Assembly (NCBI GenBank): GCA_928724745.1
Contig: CAKMXJ010000007.1
Location: 620,001 to 684,000, forward strand
From: Anthracocystis setariae
Taxonomy: Eukaryota > Basidiomycota > Ustilaginomycetes > Ustilaginales > Ustilaginaceae
Length of the DNA: 64,000 bases
Reading direction: 5' to 3'
A model generated the notes under the pieces. That model worked only from the letters and a program-made list of their open reading frames with translations. It was not told the origin of the DNA and made no database searches. A program made the position numbers and the translations under genes. This document shows, in pieces, positions 54,050 to 63,074 of this stretch. Every line of letters begins with the position of its first letter. Position 1 is the first letter of the stretch.

Positions 54050-55122
54050 ATGACGAATCCATTCGACGGCGCCAACTTTGACTCGCGCACTTTGAAGATC
54101 GCGCCTCCGCCTCACGATCCCGACGTGGACGTGTCGATCTTCTTCCGTCACTTCAAACCTGCTTCCGCATCTGCACCCATCTTGCTGCTCCACGGACATC
54201 CTCAGACGCATGTGATATGGTCAAGCGTGGCACCCTCACTCGCTGCAATGGGCAAGTGGGAGGTAGTCGTGCCGGACAATCGCGGTAATGGAGCTAGTTC
54301 GGCTCCACCTGCCAAGAGTGGACAGGATTACTCGAGGTATTCGAAGCGAGAGATGGCGAGGGATATGGTTGAGGTGATGAAGGCGTTGGGACATGAAACG
54401 TTTTACGTGGTTGCACATGATAGGGGAGCGAGGATCGCTCATAGGCTTGCACTCGATTGGCCGCAACACGTAGTCAAGATGATCTTGTTGGACATTGCAC
54501 CCACAGTAAGTATCCCTTCACCTTCTACGACTTTATTTTGCCATCCAGATCCTGATCACGTCTACTTTGATGTTGCCTTCCATGCGTACAGCTTGATATG
54601 TACGAGAAGACCGATCACCGATTCGCGACCGCTTATTGGCACTGGTTCTTCCTTCTCCAACCTGACCTCCCCGAAGCCTTCATTTCGTCCAACCCTACAG
54701 CATACCTCCACGCTCTCGTCACGCGCTTTCCGCACGCCTCCCCCACCAACCCCACCGATCAAGCCCTCGCCCAATGGCGCTCCGAGTCATACCTCACCAA
54801 CCTCTCGAACCCAGCGTCCGTCGTGGCCATGTGCGAAGACTACCGCGCCTCAGCCCCGACCGGCTGCGACCTCAACCTCGACAGACACGACCGCGCCGCC
54901 GCCAACAAGATCCAGTGTCCCGTCACAGTGTTCTGGGGCAAACTCGGCGTCATACAGATGATGTACGGTGGCGGCAAGCAGTTGTGGCAGCAATGGTGTG
55001 ACAAGGAGGTAGCAGGAAGAGCGCTGGAGTGCGGGCATTACATACCGGAGGAGGCACCCGAGACGATTCTTGCCGAGATAGAGAAATTCTTCGTCTGGCA
55101 CGATTGCAGCATTCAGTCCTGA
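54050..55122 (+). CDS. Alpha/beta hydrolase, fluoroacetate-dehalogenase-like
   Basis: Exons 54050-54505 and 54592-55122, with an 86-nt intron (GTAAGT...TACAG), give 328 residues. The splice restores LLDIAPTLDMYEKTD. Haloacetate dehalogenases hydrolyse C-halogen bonds using an Asp nucleophile. Key positions are present: oxyanion HGHPQTH, VAHDRGARIAHRLALD with nucleophile Asp124 and the two carboxylate-binding Arg of DRGAR, and AYWHWFF with the halide-contact His169-Trp170. A C-terminal catalytic His lies in ECGHYIPEEAPE. These match bacterial fluoroacetate dehalogenases rather than epoxide hydrolases, which carry two lid tyrosines. Natural substrate in a fungus is unknown. No signal peptide. 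It is convergent with DAD3. Confidence 0.85.
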
Positions 55123-55577
55123 GCTAGACAGAAGGCGAGAAGGTCGCACTCATGTGGTGAATGGGAACATATCAACATTTGATTGGGTATCGTTGGCGGG
55201 GCTATCTGGTGAGACATACTTTAGCATGCTTTTCGTTGGTGAAGTCGCACGCTGAGCAGGGCGGTCATCAAGCAATGTCCGTCTGGACGCACACCTTGGC
55301 GGGTCATTGCAGTGAGCAATTGACCGTACATGGCAAAGCTGGCCGAAGACTTTGGGCCCGCTGTGCGCATGAATCCGTCGCGCACGAGTGTGAGGCCGTG
55401 AGCGTTGACAATACGACCTGGGCGTGCGCTGCTGGTCAACAGGGCAGCGATGCAGCTGGAAGATCTAGGGTCTACCTCGCGTCACAGAGTTTGCTGCGGG
55501 ACAGAGGGACGCGCTCGATAGTTTGAGTGCGATGAATCCGATGATGACGGTAGAGATTTGATGGATGAGCGCCTGTT
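55123..55577. other. Convergent spacer
   Basis: I see no gene or notable element in this stretch. Confidence 0.6.
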
Positions 55578-56134
55578 TCAGTAGTACTGCTCCTGGCGCA
55601 GCACAACAGTGTCATCCCCCTCTGCCTCTGCCTCTTCTCCATATCCCCCATAGTACGCCGCGCCTTGCTGGTCGTATTCAATGCCATCCATGTCCATGCC
55701 AAATCCGCCGGCTCCGACCGCAGCAGCCGCCATGGCCTCCGCTTCTGCCATTTCTGCTTGCTCCTGGACTGTGGCCCATACCGAAGCCTTGTACAAGGTC
55801 AGCACCAGGCCCATCTTTCGTTCCAGGACACGCATCTGGGTGAGGAGGTCGGCATGTGCAGGGGACGAGCTGAGGAGGCTGCTCAGTGCCGCCACCTGTG
55901 CAAGCATAAGGGGTAGAAGTCGGAAGTCAGTAAAGGTAAGTAGAGTAGGGCTTGCGATGAATGTACTGTATGGATGCTCACACGACGGATAGTGTCGGCC
56001 AAACGAGCGTATTCGCCCAACAGCTCCTGTTCGGATTCAGTGAGGGCGCGATGACCAGCGTAGGGATTGACGTAGGGCTTCTGTGCCGTGGGTAGGGCAG
56101 CTACTTGGTCCAAGACTTCTTGAATTGTCGCCAT
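55578..56134 (-). CDS. DAD3: DASH complex subunit Dad3
   Basis: Two exons on the minus strand, 56134-55982 and 55895-55578, with an 86-nt intron (GTGAGC...GCACAG), give 156 residues. Dad3 is part of the DASH/Dam1 ring that couples kinetochores to microtubules. The family pattern is NPYAGHRALTESEQELLGEYARLADTIRR, then after the junction VAALSSLL, then LLTQMRVLERKMGLVLTLYKASVWATVQEQ. Yeast Dad3 is about 94 residues. Here an Ala/Gly/Tyr-rich, acidic C-terminal extension of about 60 residues is added. A GTACTGTA motif lies in the intron (55963). Confidence 0.88.
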
Positions 56135-56611
56135 TGTTGTTGCTCGTCGGATTCGGTTGAGCGAAGATGTGAAGATGTGAAGAATGAGTATGACAGTGAA
56201 CGCGACGGTGATGGTGGTGAGGACAAGAGGCGTTGGTGGTTGTCAGTAGTGCAATTTGAAAACCAACACTTGAGAACAACACACTGACAATGTGCACTTT
56301 TTCTTTTTCCCTCACGCGTCGCTCCACGCTCCAAGCTCCAAGCCGCCTGTTTGTCACATTTTAGGCGCGTCGAGGACTGCTGTTGGGTGTGGAAATCCGC
56401 GGCAAAAGCGCTGCAGAGTTGTCTGTCACTCTGAATCGAACCATGCTAGCATCAACCTCGCACCTATGCTCTCCTTGTGCACATTACAAACGACTACATC
56501 CAGTACAATGCGCAACACTCGGCGATAACCATCCTCATTCTTGATTTGAACCCTACGTAGACCTTCCAGCGTTGCTCCAAGCTTGCACACAGTCGCGCAA
56601 GATGATTCAAA
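56135..56611. other. Divergent spacer between DAD3 and the hypothetical gene
   Basis: Nothing beyond presumed promoters is visible. Confidence 0.55.
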
Positions 56612-58741
56612 ATGGCGTCGGAAGTCTTCTATAACCGCATTTCCTATGCTCAACGTCGCGCGCATGATGCCTCCCATCCCTTCTCCTCCTCCAGCACATC
56701 TACACACGTACACAGATCAGTTGGAACTACTCGCTCAGGAGAAGACCTCAATTTTCCACCTCTCTTTCTCGATCCGGTCGACTCGTACACCAACGACCCA
56801 GCGTCCACCAACCCCAGCAACCCAGCTCAGCAGCCAGGGTCTTTCATCCTCGGCTCTACATTCTATCATCATCCTTCCCTCACTTCGCTTGTCTCGAATC
56901 ACCTTTCCGATGCTTCAGCTAACGGTCATTCCACCTCAGCAACACAAACGTTCCTCTCCTCGATATTTGCCAATCGAGAAGGTGGCGCTCATGATCAAGA
57001 TTCCGACGCCGACGAAGAATCGGGCGTCAACGTCCCGCGTCCAAAGATCACGGCAGAGTTTGTATCGCTGAACGAAGATTTGGTTCCAGCTTCGCTCGAC
57101 ATGCTAGGTGACATGCTTCCTGTGGACCAACACGCCAGTTATCCGTTCGGCAATCTGTTCGGACCACTTGGAGGAAGCATTGCCGCGGATAGTGCCATCG
57201 TTGGTGGTCCGCACCACAATCACCCCGGATCAAACGGCGGGTTGGGCGATGCGGCAGCTGCTCTGGGCTTGGACTTTGGCGGAGGCTTGGATGGACTCAT
57301 AGCCCTCGGTCAGCCCAGCCACGGTCGCAGAAATCCCGTAACTTCATCTTGGAATGCATTCATCAACAAGGCGTCGCCGTCGAAACTCGTCGGATCTTCC
57401 GCCTCGGTCGAATTGCCCGAATCATCCGCAACTCATCCAGACACGATCAAAGCCGCCAAGAAACTCGACCTCAGTCCGAGCTTGCTCTTCCGCACAAGCA
57501 CGAGCACGGTGCTGGCACCGCCCACTTGGCCATTCCGTGCGCTCGGTCCGGGACACACCGGCTACGCTGCGTTGTTAAGGCCGAGTTCGAACGTGTTTGG
57601 AAGTGCACCGGCGAGCCAAGCTGTAGCGGCTGCACTGGGCGGCTTACCAGCGAGCAGCAAGATCGTCAAGGAGGTTTGGACCGATTTGGGCTTGGAAGAG
57701 ATCCTGCCCACCAAGATCGGAGATACCTCGGCCACGCGCCATCTCAGTCACGATCAAGACGATGACGACCTCGACGGAGACGAAGCTGGTATCCAAGGGA
57801 ACAAGCGCAAGAGGACGAGGGACGAACCGGAGGCTGATGCCAACTTCGCTAAACGCGTGGCCATGATGGAAGCGGACCCGCTCGATCTGCTGGGTCCTGT
57901 GTCGAGAGAGATCCGCGGCCAAGCGGCACGGCCGTGGGGTACGAACATGGGCTCGGATCGACAGAGTGGGCGGGTGCAACGACGGCATCGTTCGACCTAC
58001 TCGAACGAGTCGGAGGACGAAGCGGAAGAGGCTGAGCATGATGATGCGGAGCAAGGATACGCTCAACGCGATCGGGTGAGGTACTCTTTTGCGCTTCCAC
58101 CGGCCACGTTTCGCTGGACGGATTCTCCCGATGATGAAGAGCATGATGGCGCTCATGAGCGCACATTGCATGCAGAACCGGATGGCATCGGTTGGTCGAC
58201 TGCAAAGAGGATCTTTATCAACGAGGAACGCGATAGACTGTTGCCGGAGGTGGCAGCAAGAGCGATGCGGGCGGGCGGAGGCGTGCAGGCGTACCAGGTG
58301 CGAGGGTTGAGAGCGAACCAAGGTGTGTTACCTCGACCAACGTGGCGGTGGGGAGACGAACCGGTCGATGAGGTATCAGACATGGGGAGTACGAGTTTGA
58401 GCTTTGCTGCCAATAGCTCGCACCATAACGATGTACATGCGGATGATCAGGAAGCACAGGCCAGTGTAGAAGGTTCGGAAAGTCACAACCACGATGAAGA
58501 AGACTCCCAAGGCTGGCAGCACGGATCAGAAGACGAAGACGCAGAACTCCAGCGAGCCTTGCTGCTCCAGTATCAGAAAGAGGCGCAGGCGCGTCAGTAC
58601 CACGAGAGCCACCATGTTGACCTACACGATCTTCGGGAGGAGGAGGACGCCTTCGAGTACCAGCAGCATCACCTTGATTCTGAAGAAGAACTCGACGATC
58701 ACGACCATGTCGACTCCTTCAGCGACCCGGACGCAGCATAG
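56612..58741 (+). CDS. Hypothetical acidic protein
   Basis: This is a 709-residue protein I do not recognise. It opens MASEVFYNRISYAQRRAHD and has no signal peptide or membrane segment. The middle is Gly/Ser-rich with a conserved-looking patch FRTSTSTVLAPPTWPFRALG. A probable nuclear-localisation stretch GNKRKRTRDE follows, and then an acidic C-terminus. Within that are a helical segment WSTAKRIFINEERDRLLPEV and a ubiquitin-interacting-motif-like AELQRALLLQYQKEAQ. A nuclear role is plausible from composition only. No intron. The stop lies 127 bases from the convergent SDR stop. Confidence 0.7.
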   Translation: MASEVFYNRISYAQRRAHDASHPFSSSSTSTHVHRSVGTTRSGEDLNFPPLFLDPVDSYTNDPASTNPSNPAQQPGSFILGSTFYHHPSLTSLVSNHLSDASANGHSTSATQTFLSSIFANREGGAHDQDSDADEESGVNVPRPKITAEFVSLNEDLVPASLDMLGDMLPVDQHASYPFGNLFGPLGGSIAADSAIVGGPHHNHPGSNGGLGDAAAALGLDFGGGLDGLIALGQPSHGRRNPVTSSWNAFINKASPSKLVGSSASVELPESSATHPDTIKAAKKLDLSPSLLFRTSTSTVLAPPTWPFRALGPGHTGYAALLRPSSNVFGSAPASQAVAAALGGLPASSKIVKEVWTDLGLEEILPTKIGDTSATRHLSHDQDDDDLDGDEAGIQGNKRKRTRDEPEADANFAKRVAMMEADPLDLLGPVSREIRGQAARPWGTNMGSDRQSGRVQRRHRSTYSNESEDEAEEAEHDDAEQGYAQRDRVRYSFALPPATFRWTDSPDDEEHDGAHERTLHAEPDGIGWSTAKRIFINEERDRLLPEVAARAMRAGGGVQAYQVRGLRANQGVLPRPTWRWGDEPVDEVSDMGSTSLSFAANSSHHNDVHADDQEAQASVEGSESHNHDEEDSQGWQHGSEDEDAELQRALLLQYQKEAQARQYHESHHVDLHDLREEEDAFEYQQHHLDSEEELDDHDHVDSFSDPDAA

Positions 58742-58868
58742 GAACCGCACAGATCTCGTTCTCACTCACAACCATCGCTACAAGCAACCACACTGCAATT
58801 TGCGTCACTGTTGTGAGCTGTAAATCATTTCCATTTCGCGTGAAGCTCTTGCTTTCCCTCGACCGAGC

Positions 58869-59864
58869 TCAGTTTCCGCCCCTGTAGGCGTGGTAAGGAC
58901 TGGCCTGATTGACAGGGAACACCAGCGTCTCGGCGATGTTGACGTGGGCAGGTCTGTTGGCGGCCCACACGATCTCCTCGGCAATATCATCACCCGTCAA
59001 CGGCTGCAAGCCCTGGTACACCTTATCGGCGGCCCCCTTGTCACCCCTGAACCTGGTAACCGAGAAGTCGGTCTCGACCATACCTGGCTGAATCTCGGTC
59101 ACTCGGATCGGGGTGTCGACGAGCTCCTTCAGCAGTGCGCTTGTGAACGCGTTGACGGCGAACTTGGTGGCACAGTAGATGCTCCCGCCTGGGTAACCTT
59201 CGCGACCGGCGATGGAACCGAGGTTGATAATGTGACCAGCGTTGCGCCTCTTGAACTCACGCACAAAGATCTGGGTGAGGTGGATGAGGCCCTTGACGTT
59301 GGTATCGATCATGGTGTCGATTTCGTCTGCCGAGATGTCGCCGACTTTGTCCGTGCCGAGCACGAGACCGGCGTTGTTGACGAGGATGTCGATGTGCTTG
59401 GCCCAGGAGGGGAGCGAGTCGATGATGCTGTCGAGTTGGGTACGGTCTCGCATGTCGAGTGTGATTGCTGCAAAGTTGCCGCCAGCACCCGTCTGTCCCT
59501 GCTGGTTGGCGAGCGAGCATTCCGTGGCGGCCTTGGAGAGTTCGTCACCACGGCGGGCGGTGAGGACGACATTGCATCCTGCCCGAGCGAACAGGATAGC
59601 AGTCGCCTTTCCGATTCCACCAGAAGCACCAGTGATCAGAACCGTCTTGTTGTGCAATCGCTGAGTGGGGAATACGGTCGTCATACTCGGAAAGATTCGA
59701 TCTGGTCCCGTGGTCGAGTTGGCAGTACGAGGAAGAGGTGATGCAGTCAACGCTCTAGCAAAGTGAGCTGTAGCTGGATTGACAGCGGATGAAAGTCGAA
59801 CACGGGTAGAGGTACGCGGAGCGACTCGAAGGATGGATCGTGACAGTCTGAATGAGAACGACAT
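58869..59864 (-). CDS. Short-chain dehydrogenase/reductase with mitochondrial-type presequence
   Basis: This 331-residue NAD(P)-dependent oxidoreductase has a classical SDR core: TGASGGIGKATAILFARAG (nucleotide loop), NNAG, INLGSIAG with the catalytic Ser, and YCATK with catalytic Tyr and Lys. PGMVETDF follows. The pattern, including NIAETLVFPVNQASP at the end, resembles yeast YMR226C and bacterial YdfG, which oxidise 3-hydroxy acids such as serine. The first 60 residues are Arg/Ser-rich and lack acids (FRLSRSILRVAPRTSTRVRL), typical of a mitochondrial presequence. A second Met at residue 61 (59684) starts exactly where the homologs begin, so both forms could be made. Confidence 0.88.
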   Translation of the reverse strand: MSFSFRLSRSILRVAPRTSTRVRLSSAVNPATAHFARALTASPLPRTANSTTGPDRIFPSMTTVFPTQRLHNKTVLITGASGGIGKATAILFARAGCNVVLTARRGDELSKAATECSLANQQGQTGAGGNFAAITLDMRDRTQLDSIIDSLPSWAKHIDILVNNAGLVLGTDKVGDISADEIDTMIDTNVKGLIHLTQIFVREFKRRNAGHIINLGSIAGREGYPGGSIYCATKFAVNAFTSALLKELVDTPIRVTEIQPGMVETDFSVTRFRGDKGAADKVYQGLQPLTGDDIAEEIVWAANRPAHVNIAETLVFPVNQASPYHAYRGGN

Positions 59865-60251
59865 TCAGAGCTTTATGCAAGTGAGGATGTGGGATGACTG
59901 CAAGGAGTGCCGCTTAAGTTAGTTTCCATCCACTTCTCGACGCTTGCGGGCAAGATTTCGGCAGCATCGGGTCTGTGCGTGGATGCGGGTCTTTCATTTT
60001 TTGGCGGTCTGACTTCACTCTGCAGCAAATGCGGCAAGGTGTCAGCCACGCTTCACGGTCTCAACGCGGTCATACAGTATTCCGGGAGAATTTTTCCGAT
60101 AGGGTGTTCAACTCCAAACTCACACTACCCACCATCTATGTGGCAAAGCGACATCAACGAGCTGAGCGATACCGTGATGGTATTGAGACAATGCAATGCA
60201 GGTAGAAAGCGACATGGTCGATGATCGTGATGATGGATGTCTGGGCCAACA
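59865..60251. other. Spacer upstream of SDR gene
   Basis: No gene; a TACAGTAT motif lies at 60073. Confidence 0.55.
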
Positions 60252-62007
60252 TCATTGAGCAGGAGCCGACCGCAACTCCTTGGCCATCTGAGCTTCCTTG
60301 CCGCTCAGCAATCCTTCGACCTTCTGCTCAGATTGAGCCTCTTCAACAACTTCGCCTAAGTCGTCCACTTCGGCCGCACCCTCGTCTCCCTCTCCCTCGT
60401 CTTCGCCGACTTCATCGATCACAAACACAGGTCGCTCCTCCAACAACGCTTCCTGAGCCGCCTTGAGTGCCTCTGCTGCAGCCTGAGGTCCTTGCATGGA
60501 AAGATCTGTGCCACGGAGACTGACTCTCTTTTCCGCTTTCGATGTGCCAGACGTGAACGAAGCTTGCTTTTCTAATGTCCTTCCTCGCTCTGCCTGTAGT
60601 TCAGATGGCGAGGTTGCAGTTTCGCTTTGCGAGCCAGCGGTGGCTTTGAGATCCTGAGTGGAGGGCGTTCGCGCAGGTGCCTTCAAAGCATTGAACAGCC
60701 TGTTACCCAACGTCGACTTCCTATCTTCCGCTGCTCTCCTGCGTTCGTCGGCCTCTTTCTCCCTCAGCTCCTGCGTATCCATCTTTCCGCCATCCAATGT
60801 GCTGTTCCTACCGAAACTTGGCCGCGGCCCTGTCACCGTGTGTGTCTGCAACCTCTGCCCGACCTGATCCGCCAACTGATTCATCTTTGCCTTGCCCTCT
60901 TCACCGAGCAAATTACCCAAGAAGCCGACCAACTTTCCTCTTGCTCCCGTGGTCACGTCTCGACTATAGGTTGCTTCGCTGACGGCCTCCTTGCTCGTGC
61001 CTGGCACCGCCCTTGGTGCTCCTGGCAGTTGCGGCGCGGTATGCCATGCGTAGGCGCCTCCGCTCTGCGATCGCTCGACGGGTTCGAGGTAGAAAGAGTC
61101 GGTGAGATCGGATTTGAAAAAGGATTCGAGAACAGGAGAAGAGAGGACGAGCATCCGAAATGAAGCGAGGGATAAGAACGGCACGTCTTGACCTATCGTA
61201 TCTTCTCCCTTCTCTAGGGAAGGGGTGATTGTGGGTTTGGTGTCCTCACCGTCTTGCATTGCGGACGTGGTAGAGCTCGAGCTTTCGGCTTCGACTGTGA
61301 GCTTTCCAGCACGATCCACTGCGATCTCCCAGAGTGCCTCGGAGGCCCGGTCAAGTTCGGATTGCCATTCGGCGGAGTCTTGGTTGCGCACCTCGGCCTT
61401 GGGAAGATCAGAGGCGCTCTTGAGGTTGGCAACTTTGTGCCCAAGCAAGGTTTCGAGCTCGTCGGCTACGGCGGCTCTGGAACGGCCTGCGACGTAGGTG
61501 ACAAAGCGTAGACCCGGAAATTTGGCTTCGTAGATGGCGTTCAATCTTGTCAGCTCTGTCAAAATGCAACAATGAGAGGTGAGGCAGTAGAGGTCAGTAT
61601 TGTGTCGGAGAAAGAATGTGCTGGTAGATTGTTCAAATATACCAACTTTCTAAGGTGGCAGGATCGACTTGGCCACCCTTCATCTGCTCCTTCCTGCTCT
61701 CTTCACTAAGCTCTGAAGTTGGCGCATTGAGAGGCGCACCGATTCTCGGATGTCCGCCGATGAATTTGGCGCGCTGCTCGATCTCCCAGCCGGGCTCGTC
61801 CTCTACACAGAAGCGCGCAACATCGAGGAGGCCTTCGTACGACTCGGGTCTTGCATCTTGCGGGAGATCAGCAATGGCAGCAGCGGATTGAGCGGCAAGA
61901 TCCGGAAGAAGCTCCTTGGGACACTCGAGCAGCCGGAGAAGGATAGGTGAGAGCTGCTCCGACGTAGCTTTCGGAATGTGTGCCGGTGGAATGATCGAGG
62001 CTGCCAT
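60252..62007 (-). CDS. OHCU decarboxylase domain protein with long C-terminal extension
   Basis: Exons 62007-61647 and 61555-60252, with a 91-nt intron (unusual donor GTTGGT, acceptor GACAG), give 554 residues. The join restores DPATLEKLTRLNAIYEAKF. The N-terminal ~180 residues are 2-oxo-4-hydroxy-4-carboxy-5-ureidoimidazoline decarboxylase, the third step of urate to allantoin conversion. They contain KFIGGHPRIG with the catalytic His, SEESRKEQ, FPGLRFVTYVAGRSR and LETLLGHK. The remaining ~370 residues are not part of the usual enzyme (about 170 residues). They include FRMLVLSSPVLESFFKSDLT, KLVGFLGNLLGEEGKAKMN and an acidic tail, and are unrecognised. No terminal peroxisomal SKL-type signal is present. 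The frame extends upstream to 62076, but the Met at 62007 fits the family. Confidence 0.8.
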
Positions 62008-62529
62008 TACGATCGAGCGCCAATATGAACCGAAGCCCAAGATGAGTGTGGATGCCGAGCGAAGCAGAAGCGGCACTCAAAGGGCGATGGTCGTCGAACG
62101 TAGGTATCGGAATGTGGGAGCGTGTAGAAGATTGTTACTGTTCAGTAGTGTACTGGTAGAGAAATAAGGTAAAGAGCAAGGACGAGAGGAACACTCTTGT
62201 CTGCGTGTTGCAGCCACACGCACGGACGCGGCTAAAATGCGGCTGTTGCACTGTATTGTGCCACCTTGCCGAGATTCGGATTTGACCGTACGGGGGATTG
62301 GACCCTCGCGTGTTTAGACCAAAGTGGTAGAAGTGGGAGCAGAGCAGAGCACATTACATTACATTACATTACATTGGTCTCGCGCGAAAGAGCGTTTTGG
62401 AAGGATGCGTTGCGATGTTGGAATAATTGAGGCAAAAGCAACACTCCACCTTCCAACACTTTGCCTTGTCACATCTCACCGCCAACTACACTATATCCAT
62501 CTGTGAAGCTGCACACGACCGCGGTCGAC
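62008..62529. other. Divergent spacer with (ACATT)5
   Basis: A perfect (ACATT)5 repeat lies at 62351-62375. Nothing else is supported; both neighbouring genes start from this region. Confidence 0.65.
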
Positions 62530-63038
62530 ATGTCGTCTTCAACAACATCAGCCATTGCAGGTCCATCCCAGTCACGCGTAGAGACCAACTCGCGTGGCAT
62601 CCCGCATGCTCCTTTCATTGTAAGTCCGATTCCCACGCTCTCTTTTCCTCTCGGCTTTAGACCGACCGGCTAACGCGATACATTCGTTTCACGGTTCGTT
62701 TCCGACAGTCAAATGTGCAAGAATACCTCGGTGGCCCCGACGAAGAAGTGGAACCGACGCTGAAAAAGTTTCAAGAAACCATGAGCAAGTACAAGTTCAT
62801 GGAACTCAATACCGCCCAACGTCGTCGAGGTCTTGAAGAAAAGATTCCCGACATCCGCAAAACGCTTCAGATGGTCAACTTCTTGAAACATAAAAAGCAC
62901 GACGCCGATGATGATGAACCGATAGAGACCACGTTCGAGTTGAACGACACCTTGTTTGCCAAGGGCAAATTGGATCCTGTTGATACTGTGCATCTGTGGC
63001 TTGGTGTAAGTCTCTCGCCCCTCTTATTTCCCTCTCTT

Positions 63039-63074
<36 letters not shown>

